This document shows, piece after piece, positions 43,026 through 51,988 of a stretch of DNA of 64,000 nt (positions are counted from its first letter, which is position 1; every line of letters starts with the position of its first letter). The translations under genes and the position numbers were made by a program. The notes below the pieces were generated by a model. It was not told where the DNA came from and ran no database searches. It saw nothing but the letters and a program-made list of their open reading frames with translations. This DNA comes from Curtobacterium pusillum (GTDB lineage: Bacteria > Actinomycetota > Actinomycetes > Actinomycetales > Microbacteriaceae): positions 930,001 to 994,000 of the forward strand of contig CP018783.1 of the NCBI GenBank assembly GCA_002025645.1, given 5' to 3'.

Positions 43026-43136
43026 GTCGCGGATCATAGAAGGCTCTGACCGTTCCGGCGTGTCATGTCCCCCGTACGGGCGTGTCGCGGCCGGTCTGTC
43101 CGGGCTTCGGGGGACAACTGACGACCCCTCGAGCGC

Positions 43137-44099
43137 TCAGGAGACGTTGCGGCGGGCCTCCCACGCGCTGGTGACCATCTCGTCGAGGGTGTGCCGCATC
43201 GACCACTCGAGGTCACGTGCCGCGGCCTCGCCGGTCGCCACGATCCGCGCGGGGTCCCCGGCGCGTCGCGGGGCGATCTCCGGCTCGAACGCGATGCCGG
43301 TGGCGGCGGCCATGGCGTCCATGATCTGACGGACGCTCACCCCGTCGCCGCTGCCGAGGTTGTACGCACGCTCGAGGGTCTCGCCGGCTTCGAGCTTCTG
43401 CGCGGCGACGGCGTGCGAGTGCGCCAGGTCGGCGACGTGCACGTAGTCCCGGACGCACGTGCCGTCGGGCGTGTCGTAGTCGTCACCGTTGATCCGCGGC
43501 GTCCGTCCGGCCAGCAGCGCGTCGAACACGAGCGGGAACAGGTTGTGCGGGCTGGCGTCGTACATGTCCGGCTCCCCCGACCCGACCACGTTGAAGTAGC
43601 GCAGCGACGTCGTGGTGAACCCGGCGGCGACCTCCATGTCGCGGAGCAGCCACTCGCCGATGAGCTTCGACTCGCCGTACGGCGACTCCGGGGCCTTCGG
43701 GGTGGACTCCACGACCGTCTCGACGTCCGGCGTGCCGTAGACCGCGGCGCTCGACGAGAACACGGCCTTCCGCACGTCGTTCTCCGCCATCGCGCGGAGC
43801 AGCGTCGCCATGCCCGTGACGTTCTGCTCGTAGGTGTGCAGCGGCCGCTCGACCGAGACGCCGGCGTACTTGAACCCGGCGACGTGCACGACGCCCGTGA
43901 CCCCGTGGTCGCGGATCGTGCGGGCCAGCAGCTCGCCGTCGAGGATCGTGCCCTCGACGAACGGGACGTCCTCGGGCACGAACGCCCGGAACCCGCTCGA
44001 CAGGTCGTCGAACGCGACGGTGTCGATCCCCGCTGCGCGGAGCGCTCGGACGACGTGGGACCCGATGTACCCGGCACCGCCGGTGACCAGCCAACTCAT
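43137..44099 (-). CDS. galE: UDP-glucose 4-epimerase
   Basis: A 320-residue NAD-dependent SDR enzyme that interconverts UDP-glucose and UDP-galactose. The NAD motif TGGAGYIGSHVVRAL opens the protein, AGFKYAGVSVERP follows, the catalytic Ser in VFSSSAAVYG and Tyr/Lys in SPYGESKLIGEW are intact, and RYFNVVGSGEPD and RRAGDPARIVATG complete it. The ATG at 44099 is 7 nt after TAGCGT, a leaderless start. It precedes manA with 39 bp between manA's stop and its start but in the same direction, so the two may be co-regulated sugar-nucleotide genes for the glycan locus. Confidence 0.93.
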   Translation of the reverse strand: MSWLVTGGAGYIGSHVVRALRAAGIDTVAFDDLSSGFRAFVPEDVPFVEGTILDGELLARTIRDHGVTGVVHVAGFKYAGVSVERPLHTYEQNVTGMATLLRAMAENDVRKAVFSSSAAVYGTPDVETVVESTPKAPESPYGESKLIGEWLLRDMEVAAGFTTTSLRYFNVVGSGEPDMYDASPHNLFPLVFDALLAGRTPRINGDDYDTPDGTCVRDYVHVADLAHSHAVAAQKLEAGETLERAYNLGSGDGVSVRQIMDAMAAATGIAFEPEIAPRRAGDPARIVATGEAAARDLEWSMRHTLDEMVTSAWEARRNVS

Positions 44100-44106
44100 G
44101 CTGGCC

Positions 44107-44112
44107 ACGCTA
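44107..44112 (-). promoter_or_regulatory. Leaderless-type -10 box (TAGCGT) of galE
   Basis: TAGCGT on the minus strand ends 7 nt before ATG 44099. Confidence 0.55.
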
Positions 44113-44138
44113 GCGGACGGCGTTCCCCGCCCTCGTGC

Positions 44139-45347
44139 TCACGCTCCGGTCGCGATGAAGACGGTGGACGCCAGACCGCTGCCGCCGTCGGCCTCGACCG
44201 TGACGTCACCTTCGTCCGGGGTGATGTAGCAGGACTCCCCCTGCCGGAGCAGCGTCGCCGAGGTCGCACCGACGAGCGTCACGGCCCCGGCGGTGCAGAT
44301 CGCGATCGAGGGCCCGACGAGCGGCGCCACCCCGCCCGTGCCGAGTCCGACCGGGCGTCCGTCACCGGTCACCCGGAGGAGTGCGAACCCCACACCCTCC
44401 GGCGCGAACCGCTCGACCCCGGCGTCGACCGGCTCGGGCGCGAGCAGGGGGGCCGGGTAGGCGGTGAAGTCCAGGACGTGCAGGAGCTCGGTGACGTCGA
44501 CGTGCTTCGGCGTGAGGCCGCCGCGCAGGACGTTGTCCGACGGCGCCATCAGCTCGATGCCGAGCCCGTCGAGGTAGGCGTGGATGTTGCCGGCGGGCAG
44601 GTACATCGCCTGACCGGCGGCCAGTGTGACGCGGTGCATGAGCAGCGAGACCACGATGCCCGGGTCGCCCGGGTAGCTCGTGGTGAGGTCGCGCACGGTC
44701 GCGGTGTTCGGCGTCAGCGCGTCGTCGGGGAGCGCCGCGGCGAGGTCGCTGACGGCCTGCACGATCGCGAGGGCCGAGGAGTCCGCGGTCTCGAGCCAGC
44801 GGACGGTGTCCTCGAGTCCGTGCTGCAGGTGCACCGCGAGTGGGCCGAGCCGACCGGACCCGGCGTCGAGCGCCTCGACCTCGGCGAGCGTCTCGGCGAC
44901 CGGACGGAACCCGCTCAGCGCCTCGAACCGCTCGCTCAGCGCCACGACGAGCTCCGGCTTCGGGAACGGGTCCTTGTAGTTCCGGGCGGGGTCGTCGATC
45001 GGGATGCCGGCGGCTTCCTCGCGCTCGAAGCCCTCGCGCGCCTGCTCCGGCGTCGGGTGCGCCTGCAGGGACAGCGGGGCCGCGGCTGCCAGGACCTTCA
45101 GCAGGAAGGGCAGACCGGACCGGTCGGCGCCGAGGGCGTCCTGCGGCTCGGCGGTGATCCAGTCGAGCAGGGTGTCGGCGCCGCCCACCATCGCGGGGTT
45201 CACCACCACGCTCGGGCTGCCGGGGTGGGCGCCGAGCCAGAGTTCGGCCTGCGGGGCCCCGGTGACGGTGCGGCCGAGGAGCTCGGGGATCGCGGTGACG
45301 GACCCCCAGGCGTAGTCGCGGGGCGTGTTCGTGATGCCGAGGAACAT
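44139..45347 (-). CDS. manA: Mannose-6-phosphate isomerase, type I
   Basis: A 402-residue zinc enzyme interconverting fructose-6-phosphate and mannose-6-phosphate, the entry to GDP-mannose. Zinc ligands are seen in LSLQAHPTPEQAREGFE (Gln, His), DPFPKPELVVAL (Glu) and the second His in the barrel LPAGNIHAYLDGLGIELM; DNVLRGGLTPKHVDVTELL is the phosphate-side motif. Length is normal. ATG 45347 is 6 nt after TAGGCT, divergent from a Wzy-like gene whose own box lies 15 bp away. It feeds mannose to the polyprenol-phosphate mannose synthase encoded downstream. Confidence 0.94.
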   Translation of the reverse strand: MFLGITNTPRDYAWGSVTAIPELLGRTVTGAPQAELWLGAHPGSPSVVVNPAMVGGADTLLDWITAEPQDALGADRSGLPFLLKVLAAAAPLSLQAHPTPEQAREGFEREEAAGIPIDDPARNYKDPFPKPELVVALSERFEALSGFRPVAETLAEVEALDAGSGRLGPLAVHLQHGLEDTVRWLETADSSALAIVQAVSDLAAALPDDALTPNTATVRDLTTSYPGDPGIVVSLLMHRVTLAAGQAMYLPAGNIHAYLDGLGIELMAPSDNVLRGGLTPKHVDVTELLHVLDFTAYPAPLLAPEPVDAGVERFAPEGVGFALLRVTGDGRPVGLGTGGVAPLVGPSIAICTAGAVTLVGATSATLLRQGESCYITPDEGDVTVEADGGSGLASTVFIATGA

Positions 45348-45353
45348 GGATCG

Positions 45354-45379
45354 AGCCTACCGGCGGTCGCCGGTACTCT
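45354..45379. promoter_or_regulatory. Divergent leaderless promoters of manA and the Wzy-like gene
   Basis: TAGGCT (45359-45354, minus) and TACTCT (45374-45379, plus) each lie 6 nt before a start codon, at 45347 and 45386. The two genes share a 38-bp gap, so their polymerases must compete. Confidence 0.62.
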
Positions 45380-45385
45380 GGCGTC

Positions 45386-46765
45386 GTGACGAACACCTGG
45401 CCGCTGTCGCGCGGGACCGTACCCGAGCGCGAGGCGTTCGCCCTCGGCGCCACCGTCCTGTTCGTCCTGTTCGCCGGCGACGCGGTGCCGAACACCCTGA
45501 CCTGGGTCGGCGCCGGCATCCTCTGGGCAGCGGTCGCCGCGTGGGGCATCGCGGTCCTCGTGCGCGCCCGTCCGCCGATCGCACGGACGCCCCGGTCCCT
45601 GTGGTTCTTCCTCGCGTGGTGCCTGCTGTCGGTCGTCTGGTCGCACTGGCGGCCGGCGACGATCGCGAGCATCACGGTCCAGGTGATCTGCGCCGCGATC
45701 GCGTTCGCGATCGCGTCGACCCTCACCTGGCGGCGCATCCTCGATGCGATCAGCCTCGCGATGCGCTGGATCCTCATGCTGTCGCTCGTCTTCGAGGCGT
45801 TCGTGGCCGTGGTCGTCCGGCACCCGATCGCGCCGATCTGGACCGACTACGGCGACGCGAAGATCCCGGACGCGTTCTACTTCTCCCGCGCGGAGCTGTT
45901 CACCGGCGGCCGCATCCAGGGCCTGCCCGGCAACGCGAACCTGCTCGCGATGGTCGCGCTGCTCGCCGCGATCGCCGTGGCGATCCAGTTCGCCGAGGGC
46001 CGGATGGGTCGGAACCGCGCCATCGGGTGGCTCGTGGTGGCGGGCGCCGTCCTGCTGCTGACCCGGTCGTCGACCGTGCTGGCCGCCGCCGTCGTGGTGG
46101 TCGTCGCCCTCGCCGTCGCGCTCTGGATCCGACGGGTCCCGACCGAGCGCCGGACACCGCGGTACCTCGTCGTGCTGGTCGGCGCCGCGGTGGTCGCCGT
46201 CGTCGCGTTCCTGGCCCGCGGCGCCGTGTCCGAGCTGCTCGGCAAGGGTGCGGACGCGACCGGCCGTGGCGAGATCTGGCAGCGGGTCCTCGGCCTCGTC
46301 GACCAGCACCCGGTCGTCGGCTGGGGCTGGATCGGGTACTGGTGGCCGGACATCCCGACCCTCGCGGAACTCGCGCACCGCAAGGGCGTGACGTACCTGC
46401 AGGCGCACGACGCGTACCTCGACGTGTGGATGCAGACCGGGATCATCGGCCTGCTGCTGTTCGGGCTGTACGTCGTCACCACCCTGAACCGCTCGTGGTC
46501 GTCGGCGACCCGGATCGGCTACGACCAGACCCTGTCGCCGCGCGCGTTCGACCCGGTGTCGCTGCTGCCGCTGCTGCTCGTCGTGGCGCTGGTGGTGCAG
46601 TCCGTCGCCGAGTCGCGCCTGCTCTACCAGGGCAACTGGGTGCTCTTCGCCCTGATCGCGATCAAGACCCGCATCGTGCTCGTCGGCGAGGAACCCCGCT
46701 CCACCGGCGACGGCCCGCGCACCCCGCCCACCAAGCGCGAGTTCCGCCGGGCCGTGTCCCGCTGA
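45386..46765 (+). CDS. Wzy/WaaL-like O-antigen ligase/polymerase-family protein 1
   Basis: A 459-residue polytopic protein with ten to twelve helices. The Wzy_C core is FYFSRAELFTGGRIQGLPGN, TGRGEIWQRVLGLVDQHPVV and GWGWIGYWWPDIPTLAELAH, including the QRVLGLV-H-HPVVGWG loop that carries active-site residues. In Gram-positives such proteins polymerise or attach surface glycan. GTG 45386 follows TACTCT by 6 nt. It ends 4 bp from the convergent membrane protein gene. A second paralogue lies at 48236. Confidence 0.85.
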   Translation: MTNTWPLSRGTVPEREAFALGATVLFVLFAGDAVPNTLTWVGAGILWAAVAAWGIAVLVRARPPIARTPRSLWFFLAWCLLSVVWSHWRPATIASITVQVICAAIAFAIASTLTWRRILDAISLAMRWILMLSLVFEAFVAVVVRHPIAPIWTDYGDAKIPDAFYFSRAELFTGGRIQGLPGNANLLAMVALLAAIAVAIQFAEGRMGRNRAIGWLVVAGAVLLLTRSSTVLAAAVVVVVALAVALWIRRVPTERRTPRYLVVLVGAAVVAVVAFLARGAVSELLGKGADATGRGEIWQRVLGLVDQHPVVGWGWIGYWWPDIPTLAELAHRKGVTYLQAHDAYLDVWMQTGIIGLLLFGLYVVTTLNRSWSSATRIGYDQTLSPRAFDPVSLLPLLLVVALVVQSVAESRLLYQGNWVLFALIAIKTRIVLVGEEPRSTGDGPRTPPTKREFRRAVSR

Positions 46766-46769
46766 ACGA

Positions 46770-48143
46770 CTACGGGGTGCTGAGCAGTCTGCTGCACGGC
46801 ACCTTCGCGGACCACGGAGCGGTCCGCACGTCGACGACCTTCGCGGGATCACCGTCGCAGGCCGCCACGGCCGCGGGGACCTCCCCCGCCCAGACCGGAC
46901 CGTCGCTGCGCCGGGTGGCACCGGGCGCAGCGTTGCCGACCGCTGCCACGACCACCACGGCGACCACGCACCAACCGGCCGCGACCCCGACGAGGCGAGC
47001 CGCGCCTCCAGTCCGACGGCTCGTCGATGCCGGCCGCCAGCCGACGAGCACGCTCGCCGAGACGACCGACGCCGCGACGAGCAGCAGCCCGGACGCCGCC
47101 GCGTAGCGCTGCGGCGGGACGGCCCCGAGCGCCGCCACCGGGTGCGACCAGTCCTGGGCGGCTCCGCCGTTCGCGAGGAGCGCCGCCCACCACACCCCGC
47201 CCGACACGAGCGCCAGCGCGACGATCATCCACCGCGCACGCCACGCCCCGACCGCCACCGCGGCGACGACCACGAGCACGAGCAACGTCAGCGGCACCAG
47301 GACACCGGCCCAACCGTGCGCGACGACGAACCGCACCGCGGCGCCGACGTCGGCGTCCCACGCGCCGGCGAACGGCTGCAGGACCCACCCGGCGACGACG
47401 TCCGCGAACTCCGGCGACCCCGGCTGCGAGACCCGGTCGTCGGTGAGCGCGGCGACCACCTGGGCGGCAGCCCCCAGGACGGCGACGATCGTCACGGGGA
47501 GCGCCCGTGGCCACACGCGCGCACCGGCACCGTCACGCCGGGGGAACCACGCGAGCAGGAGGAGCGGCAGGAAGAACACCGTCTGCAGCTCGGTGAGGAC
47601 CACGAACCCGGTGAGCACGGCCACGACGCCGCTCCCCCACCAGGTGCGGGCCCGGTACGCGAAGCACCACGGTGCCGCGAACAGCAGGAACCAGTGCAGG
47701 TTCGCGGCGTTGCCGGCGATCTCGTAGGGCGTGAGCGGCAGCACCGCGGGGATCGCCGCGAGCACCAGGCGGAACGGCCACGACGGCACGACGTCGCGCG
47801 CGAGCACGAACACCGCCGCTGCGACCGCTCCGACCACGACGCACGACCCAGCGGACACCACGTGGGCGTAGTCCTCGATCGGCATCGCCCAGCCCAGGTC
47901 GACCAGCAGCCGTGGCACGAGGTGCAGGTACCCGGCGTACGGGTGCAGGAGCGAGTCGACCGGGCCGAGTGCCACCCGGTCACGCAGGAACACCCCGCCG
48001 TCCTCCGCCCAGACCGTCCCACGGGTCACCGGACCGAGCCGCCACCACGTGAGCGCGGTGACACCGGCACCGACGAGGACCGTCGCGACGACCGCGAGGA
48101 CGGTCGGGACTCGTGTCGTCGTGGCGGCGGGTGTGCGGTCCAT
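46770..48143 (-). CDS. Polytopic membrane protein, possibly GT-C-like
   Basis: A 457-residue protein with about ten to twelve helices and a first extracytoplasmic loop holding acidic residues (GTVWAEDGGVFLRDRVALGP), the position and type of the catalytic Asp/Glu in GT-C fold glycosyltransferases. Later helices include FRLVLAAIPAVLPLTPYEIA and ALPVTIVAVLGAAAQVVAAL. I recognise no named family; a polyprenyl-phosphate-sugar transferase is the best guess. It sits between two Wzy-like genes and is convergent with the first. It encloses one CTGGAGGCGCG word (47001-47011). Confidence 0.7.
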   Translation of the reverse strand: MDRTPAATTTRVPTVLAVVATVLVGAGVTALTWWRLGPVTRGTVWAEDGGVFLRDRVALGPVDSLLHPYAGYLHLVPRLLVDLGWAMPIEDYAHVVSAGSCVVVGAVAAAVFVLARDVVPSWPFRLVLAAIPAVLPLTPYEIAGNAANLHWFLLFAAPWCFAYRARTWWGSGVVAVLTGFVVLTELQTVFFLPLLLLAWFPRRDGAGARVWPRALPVTIVAVLGAAAQVVAALTDDRVSQPGSPEFADVVAGWVLQPFAGAWDADVGAAVRFVVAHGWAGVLVPLTLLVLVVVAAVAVGAWRARWMIVALALVSGGVWWAALLANGGAAQDWSHPVAALGAVPPQRYAAASGLLLVAASVVSASVLVGWRPASTSRRTGGAARLVGVAAGWCVVAVVVVAAVGNAAPGATRRSDGPVWAGEVPAAVAACDGDPAKVVDVRTAPWSAKVPCSRLLSTP

Positions 48144-48235
48144 CGTCCGCCGACGCTAGCCGAGTCATCGCGCATCGGCGATATCGACGCTCCGCGATGG
48201 CGTCGGTACCGAGGCGGGTACGACAAGATGGACGG

Positions 48236-49537
48236 GTGACGGACGGACGGCTGACGAAGCGCATGCTCGCCAGGCGCTACCTGTCCGCCTGGATCGGGTT
48301 CTCCGCCGGCGGCCGGTTCAGCCAGGCGCTCGCGACGGTCATCGTGCTGTTCGCGTTCGGACAGCCCACCGTCCAGGCCCTGGTCGGCCGCGCCGGCGTG
48401 TGGGCCGTGCTCGTGACCCTGTTCGTCCTCGCCGGCCTGAGCCTGCTCGGCCAGCGGTACCGGATCGAGTGGCACGGCGTGCTCCCGCTCTCGCTCATGG
48501 CCTTCGTCGGCTACTGCGCCCTCAGCGTGCTCTGGAGCGAGTACTCCTGGGTGGCGCTCCGTGGGCTGGTCGGCACCGTGTGCTTCATCGGGCTCGGGCT
48601 CTACCTCGCCCTGGGCCGCGACCTCGTGCAGGTGATCCGGGCCTCGGGCGACGCCTTCCGGATCCTGCTCGTCGCCGCCCTCGGGCTCGAGGTCCTCTCC
48701 GGCCTCGTCCTCGACACCCCGATCCCCGCATTCGGCATCCAGGGCAACATCGCGTACGGCGGACCGATCCAGGGCATCGGCGGCACGCGGAACTTCATGG
48801 GCTTCATCGCCGCGATGGCGCTCGTGACCTTCGTCGTCGAGTTCCTCACCCGGTCGGTGACGATGTGGCGCGCGATCGGGTCCACCGCCCTCGCCGTGAT
48901 CGCCCTCATGCTCGTGCAGTCCCCCATCACCGGTCTCGCCATGATCGCCCTCGCCGTGACGGCCCTCGCGCTCTGGTCGCTGCGGCACGCGCGGCCCTCC
49001 ACGCGGCCGGTGGTGAACGGTGTGCTCGGCGGGTTCGTGCTGCTCATGCTCGTCGTCGGCGTCCTCGCCCGGCACCGGGTCCTCGCCGAGATCGGTGCGG
49101 CCGGCGGCACCGCGACGCGGGTCGACCTCTGGTCGCAGATCCGGGTGTTCGTCGGCCAGTTCCCGATCCAGGGCTGGGGATGGGTCGGCACCTGGCCGCA
49201 CGAGGCCGTCGTGCCCTACGTCACGTTCATCGACCCCGCCGGCACCCGGTTCGCGTCCGGTCTGAACGCCTTCGTCGACGCCTGGCTGCAGATCGGCCTC
49301 GCCGGGACGATCATCCTCGGGGTGACGGCCCTGCTCGCGTTCGCCCGTGCCTGGGTCACCGCGACGACGTTCCCGGGGGTCGCGTACGTGTGGCCGGCCG
49401 CCGTGCTGGTGCTCCTGGGGGTGACGAGCGCTGCCGAGAGCTACCTGCTGCACGGTGCCGGTCTCATGGTCTTCGTCGCCGTGCTCGTGATCGCCGCACG
49501 CCGCCGGTCCTGGCGACGGCACCTGCCCCGCGGCTGA
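48236..49537 (+). CDS. Wzy/WaaL-like O-antigen ligase-family protein 2
   Basis: A 433-residue paralogue of the protein at 45386. Helices run from LATVIVLFAFGQPTVQALVG to LLHGAGLMVFVAVLVIAARR; the Wzy_C core reads IQGNIAYGGPIQGIGGTRNF, ATRVDLWSQIRVFVGQFPIQ and GWGWVGTWPHEAVVPYVTFI. Two such proteins in one locus suggest separate polymerase and ligase jobs. GTG 48236 is 6 nt after CAAGAT, a leaderless start. It is followed by the repeat-rich gap 49538-50000. Confidence 0.84.
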   Translation: MTDGRLTKRMLARRYLSAWIGFSAGGRFSQALATVIVLFAFGQPTVQALVGRAGVWAVLVTLFVLAGLSLLGQRYRIEWHGVLPLSLMAFVGYCALSVLWSEYSWVALRGLVGTVCFIGLGLYLALGRDLVQVIRASGDAFRILLVAALGLEVLSGLVLDTPIPAFGIQGNIAYGGPIQGIGGTRNFMGFIAAMALVTFVVEFLTRSVTMWRAIGSTALAVIALMLVQSPITGLAMIALAVTALALWSLRHARPSTRPVVNGVLGGFVLLMLVVGVLARHRVLAEIGAAGGTATRVDLWSQIRVFVGQFPIQGWGWVGTWPHEAVVPYVTFIDPAGTRFASGLNAFVDAWLQIGLAGTIILGVTALLAFARAWVTATTFPGVAYVWPAAVLVLLGVTSAAESYLLHGAGLMVFVAVLVIAARRRSWRRHLPRG

Positions 49538-49570
49538 TCGAGCCGGTCCCGCGAGCAGCGCCGGGCGCGC

Positions 49571-49657
49571 CGGTCCCGCGGGTCCCGCGGGTTCCGCGGG
49601 TTCCGCGGGTTCCGCGGTTCCGCGGGTTCCGCGGGTTCCGCGGGTCCGCGGTTCCGC
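49571..49657. repeat. Tandem 9-bp repeat (GGTTCCGCG type)
   Basis: Nine to ten head-to-tail units of GGTTCCGCG with variants GGTCCCGCG and GGTCCGCG. It starts 33 bp after the Wzy-like gene stop. Confidence 0.8.
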
Positions 49658-49658
49658 C

Positions 49659-49703
49659 AAAGCGACAGACTCCCGCGGGAGTCCCGCGGGGATCTGTCGC
49701 TTT
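49659..49703. repeat. Inverted repeat AAAGCGACAGA/TCTGTCGCTTT
   Basis: Perfect 11-bp arms at 49659-49669 and 49693-49703 around a 23-nt interior that itself contains CTCCCGCGGGAG, a perfect 12-bp palindrome. Confidence 0.75.
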
Positions 49704-49813
49704 CGCGATGGTGACGACGCGGCCTGCGGGCACACCGTCGCGTTTGCGGGACCGACCACCCACCGGCCTGGAGGCACGAGTCGGCCCCGCCACGCGCCTC
49801 CAGGCCTGCACAT

Positions 49814-49866
49814 GGTGAGCAGAAGACGTCGGGTCCGGTGCGCGGACCCGACCACTTCTGCTCACC
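49814..49866. repeat. Compound inverted repeat GGTGAGCAGAAG/CTTCTGCTCACC
   Basis: Outer 12-bp arms (49814-49825 and 49855-49866) and inner 10-bp arms GTCGGGTCCG (49828-49837) and CGGACCCGAC (49843-49852). A related element with GAGCAG and CTGCTC arms lies at 51891-51937. Confidence 0.78.
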
Positions 49867-49949
49867 AAGCGCGCCGCGCGGTGCGCGCGCCGCTGTGTCC
49901 GGAGACGCACGTCCGCACAGGTTCCCCCGGCCGCGCCGGGGAGGCGCCC

Positions 49950-49955
49950 TATACT
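49950..49955 (+). promoter_or_regulatory. -10 box (TATACT) of the secreted repeat-protein gene
   Basis: TATACT lies 45 bp before ATG 50001. The leader contains a GGCCGTC-AGGGG-GACGGCC stem (49962-49980) and AAGGACC as ribosome site. Confidence 0.55.
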
Positions 49956-50000
49956 GCGAGCGGCCGTCAGGGGGACGGCCCTCGCACGAGAAGGACCTCC

Positions 50001-51863
50001 ATGCGTCTGCAGCACCGGCTCGCCCTCGTCCTGACCGCCCTGGTCGTCGCCACCGGCATCGCCGCCGTCGGCCCCGCCAGCACGGCAGCGGCAGCAGCTC
50101 CCACCACCGGCCGGTTCACGCCGCTCGACACGACCCGGGTCTGGTCCGGATCGGTGCCCACGACGGCGACGGTCATCCCGATCGCCGGGCACGGCGGGGT
50201 CCCCGCGAACGCCACGGCGGTCGTCGTGAACGTCGAGGTCGAGAACCCGACCGCCGCCGGTACCGCCCGGGTGACGCCCGCAGGTGTCAGCAGCGGCGTG
50301 ACCTCGCAGGCGTTCCGCAAGGGCCAGACGGTGTCGGCGCTGCAGACCGTCCGGCTGGTGGGCGGCAAGGTGCAGGTCCAGCTGTCGGCTGGCAAGGCGA
50401 CGGTCTACCTCGACGTGTCCGGCTACTACGCGAACGGCTCCGGCGCCACGTTCACCCCCTTGAACGCCGCACGCGTCTTCAACCAGAAGGTCGGTACGAC
50501 GCCGACGAGGGTGCCCCTCGCCGGCCGTGCCGGCATCCCGTCGACCGCGACCGCGGTGGCGGTCAACACCGAGGTCGGCACACCGTCCGCGAACGGCTAC
50601 GTCCGCGTGACGCCGGCGGGCAAGGACGCCACCGTCGCGGCGCAGGTGTTCACGAAGGGCACGACGATCTCGAACCTCGTGATCGTGAAGCTCGTCGGCG
50701 GTGCGGCCCAGGTGAAGGTCTCCAGCGGCACCGCGACGGTCTTCATGGACGTCGCCGGGTACTACGCGAACACCTCGACCGGGTCGGTGTACGTCCCCGT
50801 GAACCCGGTGCGGGCGGCGTCCACGTCGCTGACGACGACCGCACGCACGATCCGCCTGTCCGGCACGGCCGGGGTCCCCGGGACGGCCACCGCGATCGTC
50901 GCGACCGCCACGACCACGACCGCGAAGACCACCGCGTCCAGCTACCTGCGGTTCACCCCGTCCGGGCAGGACCCGCAGGTCGCCACGCAGGTGCTCGGTG
51001 CCGGGCAGACGCTGAGCAACGCCGTCATGACGAAGCTCGTCGGGTCGACCGTGGACCGGCGCGCCCAGGCGAAGGTCTCCGTGGGGACGGCGTCCCTGAC
51101 CGTCGACGTCGCGGGCTACTTCATGGACGGGTCGAGCGGCTCCGGCTTCGGTGCGGACGTCTCGTGGCCGCAGTGCGGTGCAGCGCTGCCGACCGGGCAG
51201 GCATTCGGTGTGGTCGGGGCCAACGGGTCGCTCCCGAACCAGAGCAACCCGTGCGTCGCTGCGCAGCTGAGCTGGGCGACGTCCAGCACGGGCGGGACGT
51301 CGCAGCCGAAGGCCCAGGTGTACGCGCTCGCCGCGAACCCCGGCAGGGCGGCTTCGATCTGGCCCGCGACGAACAACGACCCCGCTGGCTCGCGTGTCAC
51401 CAACCCGTACGGCACCTGTACCGGCGGCTTCGACCAGGCCTGCTCCTACATGTACGGGTACACCCGTGCGTACGAGGCCTCACACTCGCGCGGCGTGCCC
51501 TCGCCGTCGTCCTACCGCTGGTGGATCGACGTGGAGACCGGCCTCTCCTGGCTGAAGTCGACTGATGCGAAGGACTACCAGACCCAGAACCGCGCCGACG
51601 TCGAGGGGATGGTCGCTGCGCTCAAGGCCGCGAAGATCGGGACGATCGGCATCTACTCGACGAAGGCGCAGTTCGCGACGATCGTCGGCGCCGTTCCCGC
51701 CACGTCGTCGTTGACCGGGCTGCCGAGCTGGATCGCGGTCGGGACGGACGGCGTCGCCGCGGCGCAAGCTGCGTGTTCGACGGGCGGATTGACGACGGGC
51801 AGCCGCGTCCAGATGACCCAGTACGTCGTCGGCGACCGGGATCAGAACGTCAGCTGCGTCTGA
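50001..51863 (+). CDS. Secreted repeat protein with GH25/DUF1906-like C-terminal domain
   Basis: A 620-residue exported protein. The signal peptide (HRLALVLTALVVATGIAAVG, cleaved near AAA-AP) precedes three repeats of about 115 residues, each built on TPLD/NxxRV..., VPANATAVVVNVEVENPTA, RVTPAG and a closing TVYLDVSGYYAN. From residue 377 a glycoside-hydrolase-like domain runs from GADVSWPQCGAALPTGQAFG through YRWWIDVETGLSW to IGTIGIYSTKAQF and GLPSWIAVG; the Asp-containing start is typical of GH25/DUF1906. The repeats probably bind glycan or form a stalk. It lies inside the surface-glycan locus; enzyme activity is unproven. Confidence 0.8.
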   Translation: MRLQHRLALVLTALVVATGIAAVGPASTAAAAAPTTGRFTPLDTTRVWSGSVPTTATVIPIAGHGGVPANATAVVVNVEVENPTAAGTARVTPAGVSSGVTSQAFRKGQTVSALQTVRLVGGKVQVQLSAGKATVYLDVSGYYANGSGATFTPLNAARVFNQKVGTTPTRVPLAGRAGIPSTATAVAVNTEVGTPSANGYVRVTPAGKDATVAAQVFTKGTTISNLVIVKLVGGAAQVKVSSGTATVFMDVAGYYANTSTGSVYVPVNPVRAASTSLTTTARTIRLSGTAGVPGTATAIVATATTTTAKTTASSYLRFTPSGQDPQVATQVLGAGQTLSNAVMTKLVGSTVDRRAQAKVSVGTASLTVDVAGYFMDGSSGSGFGADVSWPQCGAALPTGQAFGVVGANGSLPNQSNPCVAAQLSWATSSTGGTSQPKAQVYALAANPGRAASIWPATNNDPAGSRVTNPYGTCTGGFDQACSYMYGYTRAYEASHSRGVPSPSSYRWWIDVETGLSWLKSTDAKDYQTQNRADVEGMVAALKAAKIGTIGIYSTKAQFATIVGAVPATSSLTGLPSWIAVGTDGVAAAQAACSTGGLTTGSRVQMTQYVVGDRDQNVSCV

Positions 51864-51890
51864 GCCGCGGGCGCACTCCGGGCTTCGACG

Positions 51891-51937
51891 GAGCAGGAAT
51901 CGGCGAGTGCGTCTCTGCGACCCGACGATTTCTGCTC
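51891..51937. terminator. Bidirectional hairpin GAGCAGGAATCG/CGATTTCTGCTC
   Basis: Arms 51891-51902 and 51926-51937 pair with one G-T. It lies between two convergent genes and resembles the repeat at 49814-49866. Confidence 0.68.
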
Positions 51938-51988
51938 ACTCGACGGGACCGGCGGTACGGGACGCGAGGCTGCGGCGCCCGCACCGAG

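Larger units (their letters stand above)
49538..50000. other. Repeat-rich intergenic region
   Basis: A 463-bp gap with a 9-bp tandem repeat, two long inverted repeats, one CTGGAGGCGCG word (49793-49803) and, at its right end, a TATACT box (49950-49955) and a GGCCGTC/GACGGCC stem before the 50001 gene. No coding sequence is evident. Confidence 0.7.

Noticed and set aside
42939-43037. N-terminal extension of whiB2 to 43037
   Set aside because: The extension contains the consensus promoter, so it would not be transcribed in full.
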